Assembly: GCF_002409645.1 (NCBI RefSeq)
Contig: NZ_DHNR01000031.1
Coordinates: 1-64,000, forward strand
Source of the DNA: Acetobacter sp. UBA5411
GTDB taxonomy: Bacteria > Pseudomonadota > Alphaproteobacteria > Acetobacterales > Acetobacteraceae
Length of the DNA stretch: 64,000 nucleotides
Direction of reading: 5' to 3'
The first letter of the stretch is position 1. Every line of letters starts with the position of its first letter. Position numbers and translations under genes: made by a program. The notes beneath the pieces were generated by a model that made no database searches, had not been told where the DNA came from, and worked only from the letters and a program-made list of their open reading frames with translations. Positions 1 to 8,547 of the stretch are shown piece after piece.

Positions 1-143
1 TAGTAAAGCGAGCCGCCAAGCATGACGAGATTGAAACCACCCGCGGCAAGACCTGCGCCAATGAGCAGGCAGAGCAACGCGACCAGAACACGCCAGCCAT
101 CAAGCAGGCCGAGCTTCCGGTAAGTGGGCTGAAAATCACCCAT
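1..143 (-). CDS. Membrane-bound PQQ-dependent dehydrogenase, N-terminal fragment (cut by window edge)
   Basis: Only the first 47 codons lie in the window; the gene continues past base 1. Translation begins MGDFQPTYRKLGLLDGW and runs into a glycine/leucine-rich membrane helix ending near LVMLGGSLY. This resembles the N-terminal membrane anchor of the glucose/quinate/shikimate family of quinoprotein dehydrogenases, which oxidise sugars or polyols in the periplasm and pass electrons to ubiquinone. The ATG at 143 has a GGAG about eight bases upstream on the minus strand. No catalytic part is visible, so the substrate cannot be named; the family call rests on the anchor alone. Confidence 0.55.
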   Translation of the reverse strand, partial: MGDFQPTYRKLGLLDGWRVLVALLCLLIGAGLAAGGFNLVMLGGSLY

Positions 144-375
144 AAGACACTCCAGAGCACATCCCCGCAGAAGCCGGGATGTTTTGAAAATTTGCCCGTT
201 TCCTCTGACTGAAAAAACAGGAGGCGCATAGTAAAAAAACTTTGCGTCGGGAGTATCAGGGATCAGAGCCCCGGAACAGTTGCCGTTTCAGAGACAACTG
301 CGTTTCATCATGGGAGCGAATACTGGCCGAAAATGATGCGCTCCACTGTCCCGTCGACAGCGGAGATGACCCGCA

Positions 376-1365
376 TCACGGAGCATCCACGCTTTCGCGC
401 AGCGGCCTGTTCTCCCGGATTTCCTGAGAATAATCATCGTCTGGACGGGCACCCTCCGGTCTGTGGATGCGGCTCATCCTTTTCAGGGTCGGAAAATCAT
501 ATCTGTGATCCAGAAACCCGAGATCATACGCCAGAGAAGCAGTATAGCCGCTGAGCAGCACACGCCAGTCCAGACGATAGCGCCAGCGTGCATCAGCGCG
601 TTGCAGGATGCCGGTCGTGCAATTATCCGTCAGTGTGTTGTACCACTGGGGGTGCGTCTTCAGAGTATGAATCTCGGTGAGATAACTGAGAAACAGACGC
701 CGTTCCGTCTGTGGAGCCAGTTGCAACGGATAGAGATAGACACGCTCCTTGCGGATATCGGTCCTGACGCCGATCAGATCACGCTCATCGGCCGTCACGT
801 AAAACAGTTCGTAATGATGAAAGAAACCGGCAATCGTCGAATAGGAAAAGCGTTTCTGTCTTCTGGTTTCGATCGAGATCGCGAGATGCTTTCCGTCACT
901 GAAGCCAAATGACAGGAAAACATGGGCGATGGCGTCACCCGCCCAGTAGGACGTGACAAGATCCACCCCTGACAATTTGTCGAGGTCATAATCAGCATCA
1001 TAGTAAGACGGTTTGTAATCGCTCTCGGTTTTGTAAGTAAAATTCCGGACATGACTGACATGTACAATATGCCCGTCAATCCGCGTATCAGCCGGAATGG
1101 CGTATTCACCCGCCCAGATGCGATCATTACGGGGCGGGTCGGTCAGGTACCAGCCCCAGAAACTGGTCAGGAGAACGGCACAGCCAGCCAGACGGATTTT
1201 TCCTTTCCATCGCAGGCACACGACGAAAAGGACAGGAAAAAGCAAGGCAAGACCGACACGCAGCCAGTCAGGCAGAATGGTCGAATACCAGAACGCCGCC
1301 ATGCCAAACAGCAACATCACGCCGCAGGCCAGATACAGGCACCATCGTCCGACTTTCCCGAGCAT
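376..1365 (-). CDS. DUF4105 (Lnb N-terminal periplasmic domain) membrane protein
   Basis: A 329-aa protein with three closely spaced hydrophobic helices in the first 75 residues, followed by a soluble domain of about 240 residues. The soluble part has the hallmarks of DUF4105/Lnb-type proteins: AHVFLSFGF near residue 150 and the cysteine motif YNTLTDNCTT near residue 245, similar to the papain-like NC dyad used by lipoprotein N-acyltransferase Lnb. The family is predicted to work on lipids or lipoproteins at the periplasmic face. Its ATG overlaps the stop codon of the upstream lipoprotein gene (TAATG), so the two are translationally coupled. The substrate is unknown. Confidence 0.75.
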   Translation of the reverse strand: MLGKVGRWCLYLACGVMLLFGMAAFWYSTILPDWLRVGLALLFPVLFVVCLRWKGKIRLAGCAVLLTSFWGWYLTDPPRNDRIWAGEYAIPADTRIDGHIVHVSHVRNFTYKTESDYKPSYYDADYDLDKLSGVDLVTSYWAGDAIAHVFLSFGFSDGKHLAISIETRRQKRFSYSTIAGFFHHYELFYVTADERDLIGVRTDIRKERVYLYPLQLAPQTERRLFLSYLTEIHTLKTHPQWYNTLTDNCTTGILQRADARWRYRLDWRVLLSGYTASLAYDLGFLDHRYDFPTLKRMSRIHRPEGARPDDDYSQEIRENRPLRESVDAP

Positions 1366-3317
1366 TATTTCCAGCTTCTCCCGGTCGGCACATATTCGCC
1401 ACCGATCCGCATGATATTCTTTTTCGCCATATCGCCGGAAGGCGGCTGATCACTGGAGGTTTCCAGAATCTGCTGAAACAGGATGCGTCGCACTTCCGCA
1501 ATCGTCACCGGGTTCGACTGGGTGGAATGTTCCGAATGTTTCACAACGAGTTCGGAATTCACATAGGGAACATGCGCGCTTTCATAATCCACGACACCGT
1601 CGGTGGCGGTCGGGGAAGGGCCGTTTCCTGTTACCGGAATAATGGAATGCGCCTCGACATCAGGCGACACTTCAATAGCTGACAGGGACTGAATGAAACT
1701 GCTCTGTGGCGACATGCCGTAAACACTGGCGACCCGCCACGGGCTCATATCCAGCCGCAATGCGTCATCAGCCTGCACAAGCTGATTGAGAACATGCGTG
1801 ACAGTAAAGGGGAATGTTATCATTCTTCCCAGAAAGCGTGACACGGAAAGCGTCGCCAGATAACTGCCGTGCTGCGGGGTCGAGATGAACACCACATTCT
1901 TCACCTCCGGCATTGCCGATGGAAACAGGGCTTCTCTCAACAGGTCTCTGGTTCTCGTCGTCAGATTCAACTGATCAAGGGGCACGGAAATAAGACCGTT
2001 CCAGAGGCGGTTTTCAGCATTGATGACCAGCATCTTGGAGAGGAGACCGCCCTGACTGTGGCCAATCAGGGTGATATGACCAAGCGCCGGGTCCGCCTGC
2101 ACTCCTCCCAGATTGTGGATCGCTTCCTGCAAGGATTCCCTGAGCTGGACAGCGGAATACGGAATAGGATTTCCCGTGCCATAGGAGAAAACCCAGAATT
2201 CGAAATGCTTGCGGATTTCAGGGTCCGCCAGCAGATCATTGATCATGTTGGCCCAACGTCCTGCGCTGGACGCCGTGCCGTAAACCAGCACAACCGGCAT
2301 GCGCCCCTTTCTGTGGGGTTCGATTGCGGCAAGCTGAAGTCTCTTGTGGTTGTCGAAATAACGACCATTGAGAAAGCCGGTATATTCAGCGGACCAGTCG
2401 ACGGATTCACTCAGGCTGACGGCGCGGGCGGTGGTGGGATCGTATTGTAACGGAACCTGATGGCTGTCCTCACGGCGTTCCGTGGCGTTATCACTGGCGG
2501 TCAGCACCACGCGACCTACCATATGGTCGGACAGAACCTGCTCCCTTGAATGGTCAATCTCCATGAAAAGACTGACCGGCACGCGCATCTTGTCTGAAAT
2601 CTGGAAGGAGTGCGTCTCCCCCGCGTTCATCTGTGGAATGGCGGCGAGCGGCTCGCCCAGTCCGGGTTCAGAATAGATGTTGTTCAGTCCATTGACCGCA
2701 AAGCGGGCTGTCGGACGGAAATCTGTCAGGGTGTGGCCATGCCAGTTCAGATCATCCGGGTTGGCCTGCAATTCCAGTCGGCCGACGGGCAGCGTCCAGA
2801 CCTGCGAGCCCACTCGAGCCGGGGAGCCTAGCGCCTCCGTCAGGGCCAGCATGTAGAGATCACAAGCCTGACGGAAATGCTCGTCATACGGGCTGGGACG
2901 TTCCGCCTCCGGCGCATCCGGCGACAGATAGGCATAGGCATACAGGGCAGCCATCATGAACAGGGCCGGGTCATGGTGACGACGCGCCAGCAGGTAGTTC
3001 AACTCCGCCAGAGCAAACATCTGGGACGACACATCCTCGGAATAGAACCCCTCCTGTGTGGCCATCCTCAGAGAGGCAAGTGCTTTTTCGGGCTGTGTTT
3101 TCCAGACTGAAAGCAGGTTCTGCCGTTGCAGAACCGTGTGGGTCGAAGCACTGAACTGATCGGTTTCCAGTGCGCTGCGGGTGCGTGCCCTATAGGCATC
3201 GAGCAGACTGAGGCGGTGAACCGAAACCGGCGAGCAGCCGGAAAGCACTAACAGAACGGACATCCCGGCAACTGTCCGCCACACACCTTTCCGCCTCAAA
3301 CTTCCTGCCTCCCGCAT
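1365..3317 (-). CDS. Lipoprotein alpha/beta hydrolase
   Basis: A 650-aa exported protein. The N-terminus is basic, then hydrophobic, and ends in the lipobox LVLSGC, so it is probably lipidated. Residues 30-330 form an alpha-helical and beta region without a clear family. The C-terminal half carries an alpha/beta hydrolase core with the nucleophile elbow GHSQGG after HITLIGH, and an oxyanion region near VLVYGTASSAGRW. It is likely an esterase or lipase acting in the periplasm or at the outer membrane. It is coupled to the DUF4105 gene downstream by a one-base overlap, suggesting a shared role in lipid or lipoprotein handling. The natural substrate is not apparent. Confidence 0.75.
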   Translation of the reverse strand: MREAGSLRRKGVWRTVAGMSVLLVLSGCSPVSVHRLSLLDAYRARTRSALETDQFSASTHTVLQRQNLLSVWKTQPEKALASLRMATQEGFYSEDVSSQMFALAELNYLLARRHHDPALFMMAALYAYAYLSPDAPEAERPSPYDEHFRQACDLYMLALTEALGSPARVGSQVWTLPVGRLELQANPDDLNWHGHTLTDFRPTARFAVNGLNNIYSEPGLGEPLAAIPQMNAGETHSFQISDKMRVPVSLFMEIDHSREQVLSDHMVGRVVLTASDNATERREDSHQVPLQYDPTTARAVSLSESVDWSAEYTGFLNGRYFDNHKRLQLAAIEPHRKGRMPVVLVYGTASSAGRWANMINDLLADPEIRKHFEFWVFSYGTGNPIPYSAVQLRESLQEAIHNLGGVQADPALGHITLIGHSQGGLLSKMLVINAENRLWNGLISVPLDQLNLTTRTRDLLREALFPSAMPEVKNVVFISTPQHGSYLATLSVSRFLGRMITFPFTVTHVLNQLVQADDALRLDMSPWRVASVYGMSPQSSFIQSLSAIEVSPDVEAHSIIPVTGNGPSPTATDGVVDYESAHVPYVNSELVVKHSEHSTQSNPVTIAEVRRILFQQILETSSDQPPSGDMAKKNIMRIGGEYVPTGRSWK

Positions 3318-3438
3318 TCAACCAGACCCGCTGGCCCTTCTGTGCACAGCCTGTCGTTACCCTGACCACACGCACTCTGGCTACATACAGCAGGGCACTT
3401 CTGGTGTTCTGAACCTGTCACCGCGATCGGTCACCCCC

Positions 3439-3476
3439 AAAAAAAACACCCTGCTTTCAAACCGAAAGCAGGGTGT
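3439..3476 (-). terminator. Rho-independent terminator after ppa
   Basis: A 14-bp stem (AACACCCTGCTTTC with its complement, loop about 4-5 bases) is followed on the minus strand by a run of eight T residues. It begins about 25 bases past the ppa stop codon and separates ppa from the lipoprotein operon. Confidence 0.9.
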
Positions 3477-3501
3477 TGCCGTCATCGAATGCTCAGAAGA
3501 A

Positions 3502-4026
3502 TTACTTCTTTGCAGCCTCAAGGGACGCCTTGATGATCTCACCGGCGCGGGCCTTGTCACCCCAGCCCGTGACCTTCACCCACTTGCCCTTCTCCAGATC
3601 CTTGTAGCGCGTGAAGAAGTGCTCGATTTCCTGAATCAGGATCTCGGGCAGATCCTCGATCTTCTCGACCTTGGAGAACTGCGGGTGGATCTTGTCGTGC
3701 GGCACGCACAGGATCTTCTCGTCCTGACCGGCTTCGTCTTCCATCAGCAGCACGCCGATCGGACGGGCGCGGATCACGCAGCCCGGAACGACGTTGCGCG
3801 GGGTGAGGACCATGGCGTCAGCCGGGTCACCGTCAGCGGCCAGCGTGTTCGGGATGAAGCCATAGGCAGCCGGGTAGGCCATCGGCGTGAACAGGAAACG
3901 ATCGACGAACAGCGCACCGCTTTCCTTGTCGATCTCATATTTGACGGAAGACCCCTGCGGGATCTCGATCACGACGTTGATGTCGTTCGGCACGTCCTTG
4001 CCGGGGGAAAGTTTCGAGACGTCCAT
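3502..4026 (-). CDS. ppa: Inorganic pyrophosphatase
   Basis: A 174-aa family I soluble pyrophosphatase of usual bacterial length. It hydrolyses PPi to two phosphates in the cytoplasm and pulls nucleic acid, aminoacyl-tRNA and other synthesis reactions forward. The metal-binding signature is present as [10 protein letters not shown], along with the [11 protein letters not shown] and [12 protein letters not shown] segments that line the active site. It stands alone with its own terminator. The ATG at 4026 is the natural start because the conserved N-terminal residues follow directly. Confidence 0.97.
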   Translation of the reverse strand: MDVSKLSPGKDVPNDINVVIEIPQGSSVKYEIDKESGALFVDRFLFTPMAYPAAYGFIPNTLAADGDPADAMVLTPRNVVPGCVIRARPIGVLLMEDEAGQDEKILCVPHDKIHPQFSKVEKIEDLPEILIQEIEHFFTRYKDLEKGKWVKVTGWGDKARAGEIIKASLEAAKK

Positions 4027-4157
4027 CGTCCTGCTCCATATGGATAAATTGCGGGCGGAGCGTAGCCCTGTGCCGCTTTCTTGCCAAGACAGACATATTT
4101 CCTTGCACTGGACGCTTGCAAAATGGGTTGGATTGCGCGAATTGATGAGCCGCCTGC

Positions 4158-4231
4158 GCGCCCGTAGCTCAATTGGTTAGAGCGGGCCGCTCATAACGGC
4201 TTGGTTGCGGGTTCAAGTCCTGCCGGGCGCA
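4158..4231 (+). tRNA. tRNA-Ile (anticodon CAU, lysidine type)
   Basis: A 74-base cloverleaf: seven perfect acceptor pairs (GCGCCCG with CGGGCGC), D arm TAGCTCAATTGGTTAGAGC, anticodon loop CTCATAA with CAT, and T loop TTCAAGT. The anticodon CAU could mean methionine, but the anticodon loop and the following CGGCTTGGTTGC segment resemble E. coli tRNA-Ile2, whose C34 is modified to lysidine to read AUA. The CCA end is not encoded (the genome continues AGG). Whether it is Met or Ile2 rests on this resemblance. Confidence 0.85.
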
Positions 4232-4328
4232 GGCGTCTCAATCGGCCGGGTCCAAAGCCCGCCCGATGTTCGCCACTTCTGGCCATCTCAGGGCCGGTCC
4301 TTCCATTACTGTCACGGAGTTTCGTCTC

Positions 4329-6008
4329 ATGGCGCCATATCAATATGTCTATGTGATGAAGGACCTGACCAAGTCCTATCCGGGCGGTCGTGAAGTTTTC
4401 AAGGGTATCACCCTGTCCTTCATGCCCGGCGCCAAGATCGGTGTTCTCGGTGTCAACGGCGCCGGTAAATCGACCCTGCTCAAAATCATGGCCGGGATCG
4501 ACAAGGAATATGGTGGCGAGGCCTGGGCCGCTGAAGGCGTGAAGGTCGGCTATCTCGAACAGGAGCCGAAGCTCGACCCGAACCTGACGGTTGGTGAAAA
4601 CGCCGCACAGGGTTTCGGTGACCTGAAGAAGGCGGTTGACCGCTTCAACGAGATCTCCGCCAAGTTCGCCGAGCCGATGGACGAGGACGAGATGACCGCG
4701 CTCCTCGCCGAGCAGGCCGATCTTCAGGAGAAGATCGATGCTGGCGACGGCTGGGAACTCGACCGCAAGCTGGAAATCGCGCTCGACGCACTGCGCTGCC
4801 CGCCTGCTGACAGCCCCGTCGACAAGCTCTCCGGTGGTGAGCGCCGCCGCGTTGCGCTGTGCCGCCTGCTGCTGGAAAAGCCTGACCTGCTGCTGCTTGA
4901 CGAACCGACCAACCATCTCGACGCCGAGAGCGTGGCATGGCTCGAAAAGACCCTGCGTGACTACGAAGGCACCGTCATGGTCATCACCCATGACCGTTAC
5001 TTCCTCGACAACGTGACCAACTGGATTCTCGAGATCGAGCGCGGACGCGGCTATCCGTTCGAGGGCAACTATTCTTCGTGGCTGGAACAGAAGCGCAAGC
5101 GTCTGGCTCAGGAAGAGAAGGAAGAGAGTGGCCGTCAGCGCGCCCTTGCCGCCGAGCAGGAGTGGATTGCCTCCAGCCCGAAGGCCCGTCAGGCGAAGAG
5201 CAAGGCCCGTATCACCAAATACGAAGAACTGCTGGCCAAGAGCAACGAGAAGGCCGCTGGCACAGCGGAAATCGTCATCACCCCGGGTCCGCGTCTGGGC
5301 AATGTGGTGATCGAGGCGGAAGACCTGACGAAGGGCTTTGGCGACCATCTGCTGATCGACAAGCTGAACTTCAAGCTGCCGCCGGGTGGCATTGTCGGTG
5401 TGATCGGACCGAACGGCGCGGGTAAGTCCACGCTGTTCAAGATGATTACCGGGCAGGAGCAGCCGGACAGCGGCAAGCTGACCATCGGTGACACGGTTGA
5501 ACTCGGTTACGTCGACCAGTCCCGCGACAGTCTCGACGATAACAAGACCGTCTGGGAAGAAATCTCGGGCGGCACGGACGTGATCTATCTTGGCAAGCGT
5601 GCGGTTCCGTCACGTGCCTACGTCGGCGCATTCAACTTCAAGGGCGCTGACCAGCAGAAGAAGGTTGGCGTGCTATCCGGTGGTGAGCGTAACCGCGTTC
5701 ACCTTGCGAAGATGCTTCGCAAGGAAAGCAATGTCATCCTGCTCGATGAGCCGACCAACGATCTCGATGTCGATACACTCCGCGCGCTGGAAGACGCGCT
5801 GGCCGAGTATCCGGGCTGTGCCGTGATTATCTCCCATGATCGCTGGTTCCTCGACCGTCTCGCTACGCATATCCTCGCCTTTGAGGGTGATAGCCATGTC
5901 GAGTGGTTCGAAGGTAACTTCCAGGCGTATGAGGAAGACAAGAAGCGTCGTCTGGGCGATGCTGCGGTCGAGCCGAGCCGGATCAAGTATCGTCCGCTGG
6001 CGCGATAA
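4329..6008 (+). CDS. ettA: Energy-dependent translational throttle protein (ABC-F)
   Basis: A 559-aa ABC-F ATPase, close to the 555 aa of E. coli EttA. These proteins bind the ribosomal E site and gate the first peptide bond according to ATP level. Two nucleotide-binding domains are complete: Walker [10 protein letters not shown] and GPNGAGKST, signatures LSGGERRR and LSGGERNR, and Walker [13 protein letters not shown] and [13 protein letters not shown] charged coiled linker lies between them. There are no transmembrane segments. I chose the ATG at 4329 because family proteins start with an [12 protein letters not shown] N-terminus; earlier in-frame codons run back to the tRNA. A palindromic repeat follows the gene. 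Confidence 0.95.
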   Translation: MAPYQYVYVMKDLTKSYPGGREVFKGITLSFMPGAKIGVLGVNGAGKSTLLKIMAGIDKEYGGEAWAAEGVKVGYLEQEPKLDPNLTVGENAAQGFGDLKKAVDRFNEISAKFAEPMDEDEMTALLAEQADLQEKIDAGDGWELDRKLEIALDALRCPPADSPVDKLSGGERRRVALCRLLLEKPDLLLLDEPTNHLDAESVAWLEKTLRDYEGTVMVITHDRYFLDNVTNWILEIERGRGYPFEGNYSSWLEQKRKRLAQEEKEESGRQRALAAEQEWIASSPKARQAKSKARITKYEELLAKSNEKAAGTAEIVITPGPRLGNVVIEAEDLTKGFGDHLLIDKLNFKLPPGGIVGVIGPNGAGKSTLFKMITGQEQPDSGKLTIGDTVELGYVDQSRDSLDDNKTVWEEISGGTDVIYLGKRAVPSRAYVGAFNFKGADQQKKVGVLSGGERNRVHLAKMLRKESNVILLDEPTNDLDVDTLRALEDALAEYPGCAVIISHDRWFLDRLATHILAFEGDSHVEWFEGNFQAYEEDKKRRLGDAAVEPSRIKYRPLAR

Positions 6009-6031
6009 GCCGGTTTCGGGAGGGGAGTTTG

Positions 6032-6074
6032 CGGGGCTTTGCCCCGTGCTCCACAAAGGGACACAGTCCCTTTG
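6032..6074 (+). repeat. Double-hairpin intergenic repeat
   Basis: Two adjacent hairpins lie just after ettA: CGGGGC-TTT-GCCCCG (6032-6046) and a perfect 9-bp stem CAAAGGGAC-ACA-GTCCCTTTG (6054-6074). The pairing layout, with a GGGG/CCCC hairpin followed by an AAAGGG/CCCTTT hairpin, resembles intergenic repeats I recall from acetic acid bacteria. It may also act as a transcription end. Confidence 0.6.
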
Positions 6075-6126
6075 ATCCCGGCCTGTTTCTCGGTGAGAAC
6101 AGGAAAAGTTCCTGCAAAACACCAGG

Positions 6127-6158
6127 AAGTTTTTAGTGAAGCTTTTTTCAAAAAGCTT
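6127..6158 (+). repeat. AAGTTTTT/GAAGCTTTTT palindromic repeat, half copy
   Basis: Contains AAGTTTTTAGTGAAGC followed by the hairpin AAGCTTTTTTCAAAAAGCTT. It matches one arm of the full elements at 29351-29427 and 48556-48635. It lies between ettA and the acetyltransferase gene and could terminate ettA transcription. Confidence 0.7.
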
Positions 6159-6247
6159 TAAAGGGCCTGTTTTCGAAAACAGACACCAGACATTCTGTCG
6201 GCTTCCATTTTACAAATTCACTTCAGGATGTTTCTGATAGATCATCC

Positions 6248-6775
6248 ATGAGCTTGCATATCCTCCGCACCGCCCGCCTCACACTGACGCCCGTTTCCTG
6301 GCGCGACATGGAGGATATTGCACGCCTCAAGGCGGATGGGGGCGCGTTCGCCATGATGCTCGGCGGTGTGCGCAATCGTCAGCAGGCGGAGGCGGAAATG
6401 GTGTCCGACATCACCTTCTGGGCAAAATACGGCACCGGCATGTTCGCCATTCGCGAGAACGGACGACTGATCGGCATTACGGGCGTGCATGAACGACCCG
6501 ATGGACGCGGTGTTGCGCTCAGGTTTGCGATCTACCCTTGGGCAGCCGGACGGGGCCTTGCACGGGAAGCGGCAGCGGCGGCGCTTCGTCATGCTCATGC
6601 CGCAGGTTTTTCTCGCGTCATGGCTGTCGCCCGTGACAGCAATATCGCCTCTCGCAAGGTATTGGGAGGCATCGGCATGAGAGTGTGTGAGCATTTCATG
6701 CGCGGCGGACACAACATGCTGGTATTCGAAAGCGTGGCGCACAAGGGGGCAGAGAAGGAAACACCCGCCCTATAG
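6248..6775 (+). CDS. GNAT family N-acetyltransferase (RimJ/RimL type)
   Basis: A 175-aa GNAT protein that would move an acetyl group from acetyl-CoA to an amine. The N-terminus LRTARLTLTPVSWRDMEDI is typical of the RimJ/RimL subgroup, and the acetyl-CoA loop appears as YPWAAGRGLAREA followed by AHAAGFSRVMAVARDSNIAS. The asparagine and serine typical of the last strand (SNIASRKVLGGIGM) are present. Substrates in this subgroup vary widely, from ribosomal proteins to small molecules, so none can be assigned. It stands alone, convergent with the gene to its right. Confidence 0.85.
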   Translation: MSLHILRTARLTLTPVSWRDMEDIARLKADGGAFAMMLGGVRNRQQAEAEMVSDITFWAKYGTGMFAIRENGRLIGITGVHERPDGRGVALRFAIYPWAAGRGLAREAAAAALRHAHAAGFSRVMAVARDSNIASRKVLGGIGMRVCEHFMRGGHNMLVFESVAHKGAEKETPAL

Positions 6776-6927
6776 ACTATGGGTCAGGATATTTGCGGGG
6801 GAACGGTCGACAGCCGTTTTCCATGCCACAGAAATAAAAGTCTCATTTTAGTTTCTAAAATTTTTGTAGACTAAAAGAAAAACTTCACTGTGACACTTTC
6901 CAGAAATGCGGCAATTATTACATGCTT

Positions 6928-7614
6928 TTATTCCTCATGCTTGCGTCTGAAAGCAACACACATACAATGATTTTTAACCGCATCAGACCAGAAGAAATGA
7001 ATTTCTGATTGATCGACCTTCTTTATCATTGAGTCTTGATCCAACGTTACCTCAAGATTTTTAAAATTTTCGGTAATTCCACATCCAAGAAGTTTGCAAT
7101 AAGCCTCTTTTGCGGTCCAGCACTTCAAAAAAAACTTCTTCTTTTCTTCTGACAAAAGAGAATGAAAAATCTCTTTTTCTTTCAAAGTGAAAATAGAATC
7201 CGACAATTCTGAGCAGAACATAGCTGAGGAAACAGGTTCCAGATCTATACCAACATCGTAGTTTTTGGATACACAAATAACACTAGCTGTATCCGAATGA
7301 CTGACATTGAAATCTATTCCGCAACCATCACCGGCAGAAGGCTTCTGCCTTTTCAATGATTGAATAGAGATGGATTCCAAATTCAGACTGCTTTTATCAG
7401 CAAGAATTTTTTTCAACGCATATCTTGTTATGGCGAATGACCGCTTATCTTTATAATAGACCAGAGACCTGATTCTCTCAGACTCACTTTCGTCCATAAA
7501 ATCAAGAGATTTAAAAAACTGATCATTATTTTCTTCATAATTTACATGAAATATTTCAATTTCTCTTGTAAACGAAAAAATTAATTTGTTCGTTTTTATA
7601 TTTACTCGAAGCAA
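6928..7614 (-). CDS. Sfp-type 4'-phosphopantetheinyl transferase
   Basis: A 228-aa enzyme that attaches the phosphopantetheine arm of CoA to carrier-domain serines. The magnesium and CoA motifs are intact: VGIDLEP (Asp124, Glu126) and WTAKEAYCK (166-174), with FNVSHS at 102-107 for phosphate binding. It is the last gene of the lipopeptide cluster and probably activates the two carrier domains of the synthetase. Base composition is strikingly AT-rich compared with core genes. The start is uncertain: the open frame begins at a TTG at 7614, and no in-frame ATG lies before the first strand IEIFHVNY. The gap to the hydroxylase gene is 85 bases. Confidence 0.88.
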   Translation of the reverse strand: MLRVNIKTNKLIFSFTREIEIFHVNYEENNDQFFKSLDFMDESESERIRSLVYYKDKRSFAITRYALKKILADKSSLNLESISIQSLKRQKPSAGDGCGIDFNVSHSDTASVICVSKNYDVGIDLEPVSSAMFCSELSDSIFTLKEKEIFHSLLSEEKKKFFLKCWTAKEAYCKLLGCGITENFKNLEVTLDQDSMIKKVDQSEIHFFWSDAVKNHCMCVAFRRKHEE

Positions 7615-7699
7615 TAGTATCGTTCTTCATTCAAATCCATGCCTCTTTCGAGGCATGGATAAAAGACAAAAACCACAGAAACTTTGTTGTTAAATACTG

Positions 7700-8344
7700 T
7701 TATTTTTGAACAATTGTTTTCAAAATTCTGTCCATCATTGGGAATAGAATATTGAAATTACGATCAGCCATAAGATGGCGTCTATGGTGGATGGTATGCA
7801 GACGACGTACCATTCTGATCCAGGGAAGCTCTGTAAACCAGTATCCAGGCGGAACATGGGCACAGACATGAAAGATCTCATAGCACAAGAAACTTCCCAT
7901 TACTGCCATGGAAAACAAAGAGGCCATATTTTGATTCAGGATGGAGACACCAGACCAGATTCCAAACAGCAGTATAGCTATGAGAACAACAAGCCAGGGC
8001 GGAAACAGAATAACGCGCCAATCCTGAGCCTGATCAAAATACATCTCGTCATCAGAGAAAAAACTATGATGGTCGCCCGTATGTCTTTTATAAAAAAGCA
8101 GAGCGACCGGATTTTTCCTATGCCCAAAGCTTTTATGAATATAATACTCACAGACATTAAAGAACAGAATACCAAAAACAAAAGCCAGACTATCAACCAA
8201 TTTAAAATTATGTATTTTTGAAGCGAAAAATATTATGGCACATACACCAACGAAGAAGACAAAGGCACCATGAAGATATACATTATAATATTTTGATATT
8301 TTACTTCTATACGATGCCCGAAAGGGTTGTACGCTGTGTGCCAT
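7700..8344 (-). CDS. Fatty acid hydroxylase / sterol desaturase superfamily protein
   Basis: A 214-aa membrane protein with four or five hydrophobic helices and the eight-histidine di-iron signature of this superfamily: HKSFGH, HTGDHH, HVCAH and HTIHH. Members insert oxygen or double bonds into lipid chains, using O2 and reduced cofactors. Placed in the lipopeptide cluster, it is a candidate to hydroxylate the acyl chain of the product; this is inference. I chose the ATG at 8344 because AGGA sits seven bases ahead of it; an ATG four codons upstream overlaps that ribosome site. A 190-base AT-rich gap separates it from the upstream exporter gene, so it may also have its own promoter. Confidence 0.8.
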   Translation of the reverse strand: MAHSVQPFRASYRSKISKYYNVYLHGAFVFFVGVCAIIFFASKIHNFKLVDSLAFVFGILFFNVCEYYIHKSFGHRKNPVALLFYKRHTGDHHSFFSDDEMYFDQAQDWRVILFPPWLVVLIAILLFGIWSGVSILNQNMASLFSMAVMGSFLCYEIFHVCAHVPPGYWFTELPWIRMVRRLHTIHHRRHLMADRNFNILFPMMDRILKTIVQK

Positions 8345-8547
8345 TTTATTCCTCATACTCAGCCCACAGGAAGATCCGCTTGAATGAACAAGGATGCTTT
8401 ACAGTGGCTTCCTTAACGCTCTGTCTGATCAAAGTATAGTCTACAGTCAGACACGCACATCAGACAAAATTTCTTAAATTAACGCAAGAGTTATTATTGT
8501 ATTCTCAACAAAATAACGCATATTTATAAAGATATATTTATAATGCC

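Noticed and set aside
4191..5348. 385-codon minus-strand frame opposite ettA
   Set aside because: It is antisense to a clear ABC-F gene, overlaps the tRNA, and shows no family motifs; GC-rich codon use creates such frames.
6846..6860. TTTTAG-TTT-CTAAAA hairpin after the PPTase gene as a terminator
   Set aside because: Short AT-only stem; too weak to call.
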